From NCBI RefSeq assembly GCF_000374345.1, contig NZ_KB893998.1, positions 1 through 48,478 of the forward strand: a stretch of 48,478 nt of DNA. Direction: 5' to 3'. This DNA comes from Heyndrickxia acidiproducens DSM 23148. GTDB lineage: Bacteria; Bacillota; Bacilli; Bacillales; Bacillaceae_C. Position numbers and translations under genes: made by a program. Shown here one piece after another: positions 28,666-37,610 of this stretch. How positions within the stretch are numbered: the stretch's first letter is position 1; each line of letters opens with the position of its first letter. The notes under the pieces were generated by a model that saw only the letters and a program-made list of their open reading frames with translations, was not told where the DNA came from and made no database searches.

Positions 28666-29119
28666 ATACAATCCTTTCTCCATCATTCTATACAGGAATA
28701 AATGGTTATGCAAGAATACGAGCATTTATGAAGAATGCCGGACTTTCCCTTTATCCAAATCATCATTTTTTAAACCGGTTGCGAAACGGCATGATCCCGT
28801 TGCTTTAAAACGGATGGTTCGGACCGAATTTTGTTCGTCCTTTTAAAGGCAATTTAAAATATGCCCGCTGTTTATTATCAGTGTCCTGCATGTACGAAAG
28901 GTAATGTATATCGTAATATCACGGGCTGTTTAAGGGGGGTTTTACAGCAGCGTTTGGCGGTGACAGGCGGGGGCGGTTAGAGATCAGGGGAGAAATCGTT
29001 TTTATTCCGGCAACTGGATTTTTTCTCATTTGTCCCATTGCTTATCCTAAATCAGCATGTCCCTGAATATGTATAAGAATAAATACATGGGTCATTAACT
29101 GTTAAAAAGGAGTAGCGCG
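28666..29119. other. Intergenic stretch of 454 bp between ygaE and yqhV
   Basis: I see no convincing gene. Open frames up to about 41 codons on either strand lack a clear ribosome binding site. A small dyad ATGTAT/ATACAT (29069-29074 with 29083-29088) precedes yqhV. Promoters for both divergent genes must lie here. Confidence 0.5.
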
Positions 29120-29395
29120 ATGTTTTTTCTTATTGAAAAATATGTTCTGGGTATGGCGATGCTAAGATTGATTTCAGGCATGATTGAGATTACTGCGGCA
29201 ATGTTGATGTTAAAATATAACCAGGTGGAAAAGGCGCTTGTAATAAACAGCTCTCTTGCCATTGTAGGCCCGATTGTTTTAATTACAACAACCTCACTTG
29301 GCATTATCGGTATAGCCGACAAAATATCCTTTGCAAAAATTTTGTGGGTTTTGACAGGTGTGGGCTGTATTATTTATGGAGTGAAAAGCAATTGA
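29120..29395 (+). CDS. yqhV: YqhV family membrane protein (DUF2619)
   Basis: A 91-aa protein with three hydrophobic segments. LRLISGMIEITAAMLMLKYN, VEKALVINSSLAIVGPIVLI and KISFAKILWVLTGVGCIIYG match the YqhV family. Function unknown. AAAAAGGAG precedes the ATG. In B. subtilis yqhV lies next to the spoIIIA operon, so the location here is different: it is either a second copy or a moved gene. Confidence 0.82.
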   Translation: MFFLIEKYVLGMAMLRLISGMIEITAAMLMLKYNQVEKALVINSSLAIVGPIVLITTTSLGIIGIADKISFAKILWVLTGVGCIIYGVKSN

Positions 29396-29442
29396 ACACA
29401 ATTTTATCCGGACCGAACTTTTTCCTCCCCCACATTCCCGGG

Positions 29443-29835
29443 TCATGGAAATACGGGCGAGAAACGTATGGTTTTTTCTATTTCAGTTAGTAAATGCCGC
29501 ACCTCCCCGCCCTCCATAATATTGACATTGATTTCCTTGATTGCCGTTTCTTTTACAACATCCATCATTTTTTCCTCGGATCCGTCTTTTTCTACTACGG
29601 TTCTGTTTCCTGCCTGGTCTAAAATCCAGAACGTATACTGCAGTTTAGGATGTTCCTCGGGGAAACTGAAAAAGATAACAAAATGAATATTAAAATCCCG
29701 GTCAAAAAACTGCAGGATGCCGCGAAGATAGTTATGCTCATTTTTGGTAGACGATAATGAAACCCGAAACTGATGGTTTAATCCGATCTGCTCGATTTCA
29801 TCTAAAATATACTCAATAAATAACTTCATTTCCAC
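29443..29835 (-). CDS. Hypothetical protein, 130 aa
   Basis: I do not recognise this protein. It is soluble, acidic and mixed alpha/beta (KLFIEYILDEIEQIGLNHQF; LRGILQFFDRDFNIHFVIFF; VRHLLTEIEKTIRFS), with no signal peptide, membrane segment or cysteine pair. A real gene is supported by GAGGAGG upstream, codon use like the neighbours and no overlap with another gene. The start may be GTG 29835 or the ATG two codons later. It is divergent from the MFS gene at 29987. Confidence 0.6.
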   Translation of the reverse strand: MEMKLFIEYILDEIEQIGLNHQFRVSLSSTKNEHNYLRGILQFFDRDFNIHFVIFFSFPEEHPKLQYTFWILDQAGNRTVVEKDGSEEKMMDVVKETAIKEINVNIMEGGEVRHLLTEIEKTIRFSPVFP

Positions 29836-29943
29836 TTTTCCTCCTCATGCATGTGAAAAATAGCTTCCCACAATTAAAAAATAATATTCCGGCCCGGCTT
29901 ACGGAAAAAATGCTTTCTTGAATCATGCATAGATTCGCATATT

Positions 29944-29958
29944 TCGGAAACGCTAACA
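29944..29958 (+). promoter_or_regulatory. Candidate cre (CcpA) site before the MFS gene
   Basis: TCGGAAACGCTAACA matches the cre consensus WTGNAARCGNWWWCA at 14 of 15 positions. It lies 28 bp upstream of the start at 29987, near where the promoter or transcription start should be, so repression on glucose is possible. Confidence 0.5.
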
Positions 29959-29986
29959 TAGCAAAATTTAAAATGGGGAGGGTATT

Positions 29987-31264
29987 ATGGCAAGTAAACA
30001 AAATTCAGCCATGACTGTAGTTGCAATCGGATCGATTCCGTTGATCATGACACTGGGAAATTCAATGCTGATTCCCGTTTTGCCCAAAATGCAATCCGAA
30101 CTCCACCTGTCATCTTTCCAGGCGAGTTTAACCATTTCGGTTTTTTCCATTGTGGCTGCTGTATTTATCCCGATCCTCGGTTATCTTTCTGACCGGTTTT
30201 CACGGAAAATCGTCATATTCCCGGCACTTTTTCTTTACGGTGCAGGCGGTATATTAGCCGGTTTGGCAGCGGCGTTCTTTTCCCATGCATTTGGCTGGAT
30301 TATTGCAGGCCGGATTTTACAGGGGATTGGTGCTGCGGGAACTGCACCGATCGCAATGGCCTTAACCGGTGATCTTTTTAAAGGGTCGGAAGAGAGCCGG
30401 GTACTTGGACTGGTTGAGGCTTCAAACGGGTTTGGAAAAGTGTTGTCCCCGATTTTGGGTGCATTGATTGCAATTGTGGTATGGTATGGTACCTTTTTTG
30501 CCTTCCCGGTTGTCGTAGCTGTTTCCATTTTATTGACATGGATCTTTATTAAAGAGAAAGAAAAAAAGAAGGAACCGCCCAAATTCAGAAAATATGTAAA
30601 GGGCCTGGCAGGCGTTTTTAAAGAAGACGGAAAATGGTTATTAACGGCGTATCTGGCTGGAGCGACCTGTTTGTTTACGCTGTTTGGCATCCTTTTTTAC
30701 CTGTCTAATACGTTGGAAACCAGGTATAAAATTGACGGGGTGATAAAAGGGCTGGTGTTAGCCATTCCATTGCTGGTGATGTGTACGACTTCCTATATTA
30801 CGGGAAGTAAAATCGGGAAGAAACAGGGGCGGATGAAAAAGCTTATTGTGCTCGGCTTCATCTTGATGACGGTTTCGTATGCTTTGCTTACGTTTTTTGA
30901 CAACCTGATCCCGTTTATCTCTGTCCTTGTGATCAGCAGTCTCGGTACAGGCCTTATCCTGCCTTGTGTGAACAGTTTTATTACAGGGGCGGTAGGGAAA
31001 GAAAAGCGGGGATTTGTGACTTCTCTTTACGGCTCTGTCCGCTTTCTCGGCGTGGCAATCGGCCCGCCTGTTTTCGGCAGATTGATGGAGTGGTCCAGGA
31101 CAGGCATGTTTATGTCGATCGCAGGTTTTACTTTTGTCGTAGGGGTTTTGGCATTGCTGCTGATTCATACCAATCAAAATGGCGAAGAACAAGCTGGCGG
31201 GAAGAATAAAGGAAATAAACAAAAAAATAAACGAACCCTCTTAGAACCGGCAGGCGGCAGATAA
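29987..31264 (+). CDS. MFS transporter, drug:H+ antiporter-1 type
   Basis: A 425-aa membrane protein with about twelve hydrophobic segments. Motif A of the MFS is seen as [10 protein letters not shown] after segment 2, and [11 protein letters not shown] is in segment 4. A central cytoplasmic loop is rich in Lys/Glu ([13 protein letters not shown]), and the C-terminal 30 residues are very basic. It is likely a proton-driven exporter of small molecules or drugs; the substrate is unknown. GGGGAGGG is 6 nt before the ATG. A cre-like site sits in front. Confidence 0.85.
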   Translation: MASKQNSAMTVVAIGSIPLIMTLGNSMLIPVLPKMQSELHLSSFQASLTISVFSIVAAVFIPILGYLSDRFSRKIVIFPALFLYGAGGILAGLAAAFFSHAFGWIIAGRILQGIGAAGTAPIAMALTGDLFKGSEESRVLGLVEASNGFGKVLSPILGALIAIVVWYGTFFAFPVVVAVSILLTWIFIKEKEKKKEPPKFRKYVKGLAGVFKEDGKWLLTAYLAGATCLFTLFGILFYLSNTLETRYKIDGVIKGLVLAIPLLVMCTTSYITGSKIGKKQGRMKKLIVLGFILMTVSYALLTFFDNLIPFISVLVISSLGTGLILPCVNSFITGAVGKEKRGFVTSLYGSVRFLGVAIGPPVFGRLMEWSRTGMFMSIAGFTFVVGVLALLLIHTNQNGEEQAGGKNKGNKQKNKRTLLEPAGGR

Positions 31265-31270
31265 GTCAGC

Positions 31271-31303
31271 AAAAAAGTGAATCATCAGATGGTTCACTTT
31301 TTT
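31271..31303. terminator. Bidirectional terminator, MFS gene / yitT-like gene
   Basis: AAAAAAGTGAATCA (31271-31284) pairs with TGGTTCACTTTTTT (31290-31303), T tracts on both strands. The stop codon of the minus-strand gene (31294-31296) lies inside the stem. Confidence 0.9.
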
Positions 31304-31944
31304 CGCCATCCCAGGGGAAGAAACGGAATTTTCAGCTGAATGGAAGCAAAGGAAAAATGATAGATCCAGGCAACCATTTTCGTCGAAATGTATTGGCATA
31401 TGATGGCTTGTATCACAATTCTCCAATCAATGACGTACGCTGTAATCAGAAAAATAAGTCCATTGATGATAAAAAGAGGCTTCGCCGGATTCACTGTCCG
31501 GTATTTTGCAATGATTAAGGCGATGATTCCGATGCCGCCATTGGAAAAGCCATTCCGGATCAGAATTCCTACACCCAGACCTAAAATTATCGATCCGACT
31601 GCCAAATCCATCCATTCATTTGTAAATGGCGTGTCCCATAATACGTGAAAAATATTGACGGAAATCGATGTAATGGTAATTCCGATGAGTGTCCCCAATG
31701 CACTTGCGCCGCCTAAATAATAAATCGCGAACAACAGCATTGAAGAGTTAAGGAACCAGAGGGCGATGCTGAAGGGAATTTGAAACCAGTAATTGAATAG
31801 AACCGTTAAACCTCCGGCCCCGCCTGAAGGGATCGCATTTGGAAATAGAAAAACGCCCATGGCATAACCTTGAATCGCTGCCCCTGCAACAAGGTAAAAA
31901 AGTTTTCTATAAAGAAAAGGGTGATATTGGCGGTATTTTTTCAA
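31294..31944 (-). CDS. YitT family membrane protein (DUF161)
   Basis: A protein of about 216 aa with five or six hydrophobic segments. The segment AAIQGYAMGVFLFPNAIPSG followed by GAGGLTVLFNYW is the YitT signature, and FSNGGIGIIALIIAKY is the second conserved block. The C-terminal DUF2179 domain of full-size YitT proteins (about 280 aa) is absent, as in shorter paralogues. Function unknown. I favour TTG 31944, with AAGG 8-9 nt upstream; the ATG at 31953 lies directly on that site. Confidence 0.78.
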   Translation of the reverse strand: MKKYRQYHPFLYRKLFYLVAGAAIQGYAMGVFLFPNAIPSGGAGGLTVLFNYWFQIPFSIALWFLNSSMLLFAIYYLGGASALGTLIGITITSISVNIFHVLWDTPFTNEWMDLAVGSIILGLGVGILIRNGFSNGGIGIIALIIAKYRTVNPAKPLFIINGLIFLITAYVIDWRIVIQAIICQYISTKMVAWIYHFSFASIQLKIPFLPLGWRKK

Positions 31945-32121
31945 AGAAACCATCCTTATTTTGAATTGAAATAGCTTTACGCTTATTACTATATGCTTGT
32001 GCAGCCAATAGAATGACGGCTTGGACGCATCATAAAGATGGCAGGATAGAATGCTCAAAAAAAATAAGCCCCGATTTGGAAAGGACCGTCCAAATCAGGG
32101 CTTATGATGCAGGCCGTTTTT

Positions 32122-32916
32122 CTAGTTTGTACCGGGAATCGAGTGGATGGAATAGCTCTTGTGCAAAATATTTCGATTGCTTGGAGGCATATTTTCCGTT
32201 ATGCCCATGATCCGATTTCTGATTTGATTCACGATCGCCGCAAATGCTTCACGATCTCTTTGCCGCGGCCTGGGTAACTGAATCGGGACGTCTTGGGCGA
32301 TACAGCCATCCTGCAGTAAAACAACCCTGTCAGCCAGTGCGACGGCTTCTTCAACATCATGGGTAACGAGCAGAGCGGTAAAATTGTTTAATTTCCTGAT
32401 TTCCTCGATCAAGTTTTGCATTTCAAGCCTGGTAAGGGCATCCAGCGCGCCAAGCGGTTCATCGAGCAATAATAATTTTGGCTGGTGCATCAGCGCGCGA
32501 GCCAGCGCCACCCTTTGTTTTTGGCCTCCTGAGAGCTTTGCGGGCCATTCGTACAGGTAGTTTTCCAAGCCGACATGTTTTAAAACTTCTATCGCTTTCT
32601 GTTTGTGATTTCCTTTTAACCCCAGCTCAATATTGTCTATGACCCGCTTCCATGGCAGCAGGTGCCCATCCTGAAAAACCATGCATGCCTTTCGGTTCAA
32701 GCTTTCCAGCCGTTTTCCATCAATCAAAATCTGCCCGCCGCTTGGCTTCTCCAAGCCCGATAGGAGGCGCAGCAGCGTACTTTTGCCGCACCCGCTTTTG
32801 CCGACAATTGCAATAAACTCTCCTTTTTCTATATTTAAATTGACACTTTTTAGTACGTGCCTGTCTCCGTAATGCTTTTGTATATCCAGAATTTGCAAGA
32901 AATCATTTTTGACCAC
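32122..32916 (-). CDS. ssuB: Sulfonate-type ABC transporter ATP-binding protein
   Basis: A 264-aa ATPase: Walker A GKSGCGKST (39-47), FQDGHLLPWK in the Q-loop, signature LSGGQKQR, Walker B LLLLDEPLGALD and switch His in VTHDVEEAV. The NitT/TauT family form LPWKRVIDNIELGL points to sulfonate, taurine or nitrate importers. With ssuC and ssuA it makes a complete importer. GGAGG is 7 nt before GTG 32916; TTG 32922 is too close. An extended 3' tail of about 30 residues follows the domain. Confidence 0.87.
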   Translation of the reverse strand: MVKNDFLQILDIQKHYGDRHVLKSVNLNIEKGEFIAIVGKSGCGKSTLLRLLSGLEKPSGGQILIDGKRLESLNRKACMVFQDGHLLPWKRVIDNIELGLKGNHKQKAIEVLKHVGLENYLYEWPAKLSGGQKQRVALARALMHQPKLLLLDEPLGALDALTRLEMQNLIEEIRKLNNFTALLVTHDVEEAVALADRVVLLQDGCIAQDVPIQLPRPRQRDREAFAAIVNQIRNRIMGITENMPPSNRNILHKSYSIHSIPGTN

Positions 32917-32982
32917 AGCCAATCCTCCAGTTCTGTTTATACCACCTTATCGGGCAAAACCGCCCACAGATGGAAGTTCAGT

Positions 32983-33765
32983 TTAAGAATGTTCCTGATA
33001 ACTTGTATGCCATTTTAACCATCTTTTTTCAAAAAAACGGGCAATCGCATCAGACAGCTTACCGAAGAGGGCGTATAATAGTATGCTTAATAGAATAACG
33101 TCCATTTGCATAAACTCCCTCGCCGTCATGGCCATATAACCAATACCGGAAGTGGAAGAGATGGTTTCTGCAACAATTAAGGTAATCCACATGACCCCCA
33201 ATGAAAATCTGATACCAACAAGAATAGAAGACAGGGCCCCGGGGAAAATAATGTGCGAAAACATAGAAAAACCTTTTAAACCATATATTTTTCCCATTTC
33301 GATTAACCCTTTATCAACCGATTTGATCCCGTGATATGTGTTCAGGTACACAGGAAACAAAACACCTAAAGAAACAAGGAATATCTTTGCTTCTTCTCCA
33401 ATGCCAAACCACAATATGACAAGCGGGATTAACGCCAGGTGCGGAATATTCCGCAGCATCTGCACAGACGTATCGAGCAGCAATTCACTCGACCGGAAAA
33501 GCCCGTTTAATAAACCGAGCACAAACCCAATGCTGCCGCCTATCAGAAAACCCGTTAACGCTCTCCATAAGCTTACCCAAACATGATGCCCCAGCTCTCC
33601 AGTCTCTGCAAGCTTTACAGCGGCAACAAATACATCGCTGGGAGCCGGCAGTATTTTAGATGAAACAATCCCTTCTTTTGAAAAGACCTGCCAAACGATG
33701 ATGAGTAAAATCGGGATGCCCCAGGGGATAAGCTTGCCGATGAGATTGTAAAGGAATTTATTCAC
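32983..33765 (-). CDS. ssuC: Sulfonate-type ABC transporter permease
   Basis: A 260-aa integral membrane protein with six hydrophobic segments and the BPD permease EAA-like loop (EMGKIYGLKGFSMFSHIIFP). The ILPAPSDVFVA segment at the N-terminus is typical of SsuC/TauC. GTG at 33765 overlaps the ssuA stop by four bases, so translation is coupled. Between its stop and ssuB (66 bp) lies a copy of a dispersed motif. Confidence 0.88.
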   Translation of the reverse strand: MNKFLYNLIGKLIPWGIPILLIIVWQVFSKEGIVSSKILPAPSDVFVAAVKLAETGELGHHVWVSLWRALTGFLIGGSIGFVLGLLNGLFRSSELLLDTSVQMLRNIPHLALIPLVILWFGIGEEAKIFLVSLGVLFPVYLNTYHGIKSVDKGLIEMGKIYGLKGFSMFSHIIFPGALSSILVGIRFSLGVMWITLIVAETISSTSGIGYMAMTAREFMQMDVILLSILLYALFGKLSDAIARFFEKRWLKWHTSYQEHS

Positions 33766-34775
33766 TTTGCTTCATCCTTTTTGCTGAAGTGATGAACGCT
33801 CCCTTTAATCTTTACTTTTTGGGGAATCATCTTTAAATCATATAATGTGTCGGCAATTTTTTGCTGTTCATTTATAATTTCCGGTGTAAATTTATCCAAG
33901 CCGTATACGCGTCTTTCTACTGCTAATTTCATAGCTGATTTGTCAATGCCTAATGCTTTTGAAAGCATCTCTGATAACTCATCCCGGTTCTCGTTTGCCC
34001 AGGTGCTTGAGTGTTGGACTTCTTCTAACACGATTTGGACGATATCTTCATGTTTTTGTAAAAAGTCAGAAGTGGCGAGGAAAAAGTCGCGGTCGGTGGT
34101 GTACCCCTTTCCGTTCGTTAACATACGCGCATCATCGGATATTTCCGCATCAGCGGTGAACGGGTCCCATACTACCCAGGCATCAATTTTGCCTTGTTCA
34201 AATGCAACCCTTCCATCTCCCGGCTGTAAGTAAGCAGGCTTTATGTCCTTAAAAGCGATCCCGTATTTATCCAATGCTTTTACGATGAAATAATGGGAGC
34301 TGCTGCCTTTTGCAAAACCAATTGTTTTTCCATTCAAATCTTTAATAGATTGAATTGGAGAGTTCTTTTTTACAAGAATCGCCGAGCCTTTGTATTTTGT
34401 TTTCCCTGCGGCTACATACTTTAAAGTCGAACCGGATGCTTGCGCAAAAATCGGCGGTGAATCCCCGGTTCTTCCAAAATCGATATTCCCTGCATTTAAA
34501 GATTCAAGGAGAGCCGGTCCGGATTGAAATTCATGCCATTTCACTGTAATGCCAAGCGGTTTCAGCCTTTTCTCCAAATTGCCCCTTTCCTTTAATATAA
34601 GGAGAGGCCCGTTTTTTTGATAACCAATCCGAATCACCTGGCCGGACTTTTTCTTTGCACTGTTTTCTCCTGTACCGGAACAAGCTGCAACGATGATGGC
34701 AGACAGCGCCAACATGAAACTCAACCATACGGTCAATGCGCGTTTGCACTTTTGTTTTCCCAATTTGATGCACAT
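33762..34775 (-). CDS. ssuA: Sulfonate-type ABC transporter substrate-binding lipoprotein
   Basis: A protein of about 337 aa with a signal peptide ending in a lipobox (IVAAC) near residue 32, so it is anchored outside the membrane. The mature part has IRIGYQKNGPLLILKERGNL, LNAGNIDFGRTGDSPPIFA and DAWVVWDPF, typical of SsuA. The likely ligand is an alkanesulfonate. The start is uncertain (ATG 34775, ATG 34802 or TTG 34763). No ssuD monooxygenase gene is next to the operon, unlike in B. subtilis, so the desulfonating enzyme must be elsewhere or the ligand differs. Confidence 0.87.
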   Translation of the reverse strand: MCIKLGKQKCKRALTVWLSFMLALSAIIVAACSGTGENSAKKKSGQVIRIGYQKNGPLLILKERGNLEKRLKPLGITVKWHEFQSGPALLESLNAGNIDFGRTGDSPPIFAQASGSTLKYVAAGKTKYKGSAILVKKNSPIQSIKDLNGKTIGFAKGSSSHYFIVKALDKYGIAFKDIKPAYLQPGDGRVAFEQGKIDAWVVWDPFTADAEISDDARMLTNGKGYTTDRDFFLATSDFLQKHEDIVQIVLEEVQHSSTWANENRDELSEMLSKALGIDKSAMKLAVERRVYGLDKFTPEIINEQQKIADTLYDLKMIPQKVKIKGSVHHFSKKDEAK

Positions 34776-34960
34776 CCCCTCATATCTAATCTCCATTGCC
34801 ATATTGAACTTTCTTGCGGCATTCTATATAAATTATGCACAGCCACCTATTAGTTACCTGTACCGGGTAAAAAATTTTTAGGATTTCTTCTTTTTCTAAA
34901 GTATATTTTCAAGAGACTAAAATAGCAGCCTGGAATTTTCCAATCAGAGGAGGGGATGGA

Positions 34961-35041
34961 ATGGGTCACAAACAAGGGCCGGGAAAAAGCACCAAACCGA
35001 AGACGACGCCTGGCCGCTGTCATGATCAGCCCGCCGTTTAA
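34961..35041 (+). CDS. Possible small protein, 26 aa
   Basis: An ATG at 34961 follows an excellent ribosome binding site (GAGGAGGGG, 34946-34955) and opens a short frame MGHKQGPGKSTKPKTTPGRC ending at 35041. The product would be very basic and Lys/Pro/Gly-rich, like many small spore or stress proteins, but I do not recognise it. A TAAAAT near 34918 could be a -10. An overlapping 46-codon frame from 34956 is poorer. Evidence is only the Shine-Dalgarno sequence and composition. Confidence 0.35.
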   Translation: MGHKQGPGKSTKPKTTPGRCHDQPAV

Positions 35042-35043
35042 GC

Positions 35044-35083
35044 CGGAAAAAATAAAAGCACTGGCCCGGGGTGGGACAGTGCT
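35044..35083 (-). terminator. Terminator of hemL
   Basis: On the minus strand AAGCACTG and CAGTGCTT pair around a GC-rich loop, followed by TTTATTTTTT. It lies about 60 bp after the hemL stop. Confidence 0.82.
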
Positions 35084-35145
35084 TCGCTGCTTATAATTGC
35101 TTCAGGCGTTTTCCGGATGGACGGTATGCCCGAAGCATTATCATT

Positions 35146-36438
35146 TTAATCTTTCAGCCGGAAAAAAGCATGATCGGCTGCTTTAATCGTTTCCTGAATA
35201 TCTTCTTCTGTATGTTCGGTCGTTAAGAACCAGGCTTCATACTTCGATGGTGCCAGGTTAATGCCCTGATTGAGCATCAACTTGAAGAATTTCCCGAACA
35301 ACTCGCCATCTGAGGCTTCGGCTTGTTTATAGTTTTCAACTTTTTCATCTGTGAAGTATACGGTGAATGCACCGATCAGGCGATTGATTGTAATCGTGAT
35401 CCCGTGTTTTTCAGCCGCTTCTAAAAGGCCTTTTTCAAGCATTTCACCAAGGCGGTCCAGTTTTTCGTACACACCGTCCTGCTGCAGCACTTCCAGGCAG
35501 GCGATTCCGGCAAGCATCGATGCCGGGTTGCCGGCCATCGTTCCGGCCTGGTACGCCGGGCCGAGCGGTGCGACTTCTTCCATAATCTCTTTGCGGCCGC
35601 CATAAGCGCCGATCGGAAGCCCGCCGCCGATAATTTTGCCCATCGCCGTTAAATCAGGTATGACGCCAAGCAGATTTTGCGCGCCGCCGTACATAAAACG
35701 GAAAGCGGTGATGACTTCATCGTAAATAACGAGCGTGCCGGCCTTGTGGGCCAGTTCATTGATGGCTTCCAAAAATCCCGGTTTCGGCGGCACAATTCCG
35801 AAGTTGCCGACAATCGGTTCGACAAGTACGGCGGCCACTTCATCGCCCCATTTTTCAAGCGCCTGCTTGAATGGTTCGACATCATTATACGGAACGGTGA
35901 TGACTTCATTCGCGATTGCTTTCGTAACGCCGGCTGAATCCGGCATGCCAAGCTGCGATGGGCCGGAACCGGCGGCAACGAGTACCAGGTCGGAGTGCCC
36001 GTGGTAGCAGCCTTCAAATTTAATAATTTTGTCGCGGCCTGTATAAGCGCGTGCGACACGGATCGTTGTCATGACCGCTTCTGTGCCCGAATTGACAAAG
36101 CGGACTTTATCCATGGAAGGGATGGCTTCTTTAAGCATCTTTGCAAGCTGCACCTCAAACGGGGTCGGCGTGCCGTACAAGACACCGATATCGGCTGCCC
36201 GCTTAATGGCTTCGCTGATATGCGGGTGGGCAAAGCCGGTAATGATTGGCCCGTATGCGGCTAAATAATCGATATAGCGGTTATCGTCAACATCCCAGAA
36301 ATAAGCGCCTTTCCCGCGTTTCATGGCAACCGGTGAGCCGCCGCCGACTGCTTTATAGGAGCGGGACGGGCTGTTTACACCGCCGACGATATGCTCCAGT
36401 GCTTCCTTATGTAATGCTTCAGAGTTTGTAAAATTCAT
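35146..36438 (-). CDS. hemL: Glutamate-1-semialdehyde 2,1-aminomutase
   Basis: PLP enzyme making 5-aminolevulinate, the first tetrapyrrole precursor of the C5 pathway. The 430-aa product has the normal length. [15 protein letters not shown] near the N-terminus, [24 protein letters not shown] and the PLP-lysine segment [18 protein letters not shown] (near residue 268) are present. GCAGGAGG precedes the ATG. Its place between ygaE and ygaF corresponds to B. subtilis gsaB (the second GSA aminotransferase there), so a hemAXCDBL-linked copy may exist elsewhere. Confidence 0.95.
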   Translation of the reverse strand: MNFTNSEALHKEALEHIVGGVNSPSRSYKAVGGGSPVAMKRGKGAYFWDVDDNRYIDYLAAYGPIITGFAHPHISEAIKRAADIGVLYGTPTPFEVQLAKMLKEAIPSMDKVRFVNSGTEAVMTTIRVARAYTGRDKIIKFEGCYHGHSDLVLVAAGSGPSQLGMPDSAGVTKAIANEVITVPYNDVEPFKQALEKWGDEVAAVLVEPIVGNFGIVPPKPGFLEAINELAHKAGTLVIYDEVITAFRFMYGGAQNLLGVIPDLTAMGKIIGGGLPIGAYGGRKEIMEEVAPLGPAYQAGTMAGNPASMLAGIACLEVLQQDGVYEKLDRLGEMLEKGLLEAAEKHGITITINRLIGAFTVYFTDEKVENYKQAEASDGELFGKFFKLMLNQGINLAPSKYEAWFLTTEHTEEDIQETIKAADHAFFRLKD

Positions 36439-36661
36439 TTTCTAACCTCCTGCGATTGCTTTATTCGATCAATTTAAAATCCACAGCTATTTGCACAAAT
36501 TCCATTTTAGCCTTCGAATTCACCCACGTCCAGTGGAAATAGCCAGCCGTCTGTCATAACCGGAAGCGGACGAGCGTAAAATGGAAGAGAAAATGCGCTG
36601 AACGAACGATACAAAAGCAAAACGGTTTTCTCCGGGCATTCTGGAAAAAGGGGTATACAAA

Positions 36662-37066
36662 ATGTTTTTTATTCTCGGCATTCTTGTGCTGTTCTGTATT
36701 GTAATGAGCCTGCGTACCCTGTTTTATCCAACTTTACGGCGCTCCAAACAGCTTTCATTTGCTGATTTCCTCTTTCTTGCATTTACCTACTGCAACATCA
36801 TGATCGGTTTTGGCCTTCTCTATTTGATTCTTGATATGATGGGAATTCCAATTGCACTCGACCACGGCAGGCTGATGGAAGGCCATGATTTTAAAACGCT
36901 GCTGGATTATATGTATTTAAGTGCGGTAACCTTGTTTTCTGTCGGCTTTGGCGATGTGGTGCCAATCGGGGCGGCCCGTATTTTGGCCGTGGCCGAAGCT
37001 TTGATCGGCTATACGATCCCTGCTGCCTTTGTTGTAAAATCTGTCCTGGATACCGGGAAAAAGTAA
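36662..37066 (+). CDS. Small potassium-channel-type protein (Ion_trans_2)
   Basis: A 134-aa membrane protein with three hydrophobic segments (about 1-22, 35-60 and 103-127) and a pore loop before the last one. The filter SVGFGDVVPIG (93-103) corresponds to the usual TVGYGD of K+ channels, with Ser for Thr and Phe for Tyr. There is no cytoplasmic RCK or cyclic-nucleotide domain. It would assemble as a tetramer. GAAAAAGGGG precedes the ATG. It is a single gene between hemL and bcp. Confidence 0.8.
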   Translation: MFFILGILVLFCIVMSLRTLFYPTLRRSKQLSFADFLFLAFTYCNIMIGFGLLYLILDMMGIPIALDHGRLMEGHDFKTLLDYMYLSAVTLFSVGFGDVVPIGAARILAVAEALIGYTIPAAFVVKSVLDTGKK

Positions 37067-37093
37067 CGCCCCGCTGATAGAAGTTTCACTTTA
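37067..37093 (+). repeat. Copy of dispersed CTGATRGA-GTTTCA motif
   Basis: CTGATAGAAGTTTCACTTTA (37074-37093) directly after the K+ channel stop differs from the copy at 7692-7711 at only three positions. Its left arm is missing, so no hairpin forms here. Confidence 0.45.
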
Positions 37094-37157
37094 CATTTGC
37101 AATTGGCTGCTAAAATCAGGTACGCTAGAAGAAAAGCAGAAAAAAGGGTGATGACAG

Positions 37158-37610
37158 ATGGCTCCGGACTTTACGCTCCCGGAAACAAACGGGAAAACCG
37201 TAACCTTATCGAATTTTCGCGACAAAAAACATGTCGTGCTTTATTTTTATCCAAAAGATATGACACCGGGCTGTACTACGGAAGCCTGCGATTTCCGTGA
37301 CTATAACGAACAATTCTCAGCACTGGATGCGGTTATTATTGGCATCAGCCCCGACCCGGTTGAAAAGCATCAAAAATTTATGGAAAAACACGGGCTGCCG
37401 TTTTTGCTGCTTTCAGATGCGAACCATCAAGTGGCGGAACTTTACGGCGTATGGAAATTGAAAAAGAATTTCGGGAAAGAATATATGGGGATCGAACGGT
37501 CTACCTTTGTAATTGATAAAAACGGGGAGATCGTGAAGGAATGGCGGAAAGTGAAAGTAAAAGGCCATGTGGAAGAAGCACTGGCCTATATCAAAGAAAA
37601 TTTAGCCTGA
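37158..37610 (+). CDS. bcp: Thioredoxin-dependent thiol peroxidase (BCP/PrxQ)
   Basis: Reduces hydroperoxides. A 150-aa peroxiredoxin with [19 protein letters not shown]; the peroxidatic cysteine is Cys39 and the resolving Cys44, a CX4C pair. [13 protein letters not shown] is the other family block. It corresponds to B. subtilis YgaF. The protein starts directly at MAPDFTLP; relatives have about 7-8 more residues (an EIG-K segment) before APDF. An in-frame stop at 37152 rules out a longer upstream start. GGGTGATG precedes the ATG. Regulation by the nearby PerR is possible but no box was recognised. Confidence 0.92.
   Translation: MAPDFTLPETNGKTVTLSNFRDKKHVVLYFYPKDMTPGCTTEACDFRDYNEQFSALDAVIIGISPDPVEKHQKFMEKHGLPFLLLSDANHQVAELYGVWKLKKNFGKEYMGIERSTFVIDKNGEIVKEWRKVKVKGHVEEALAYIKENLA

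Noticed and set aside
28532..28846. Open frame of 104 codons opposite ygaE
   Set aside because: It mostly overlaps ygaE in antisense and has no ribosome binding site.
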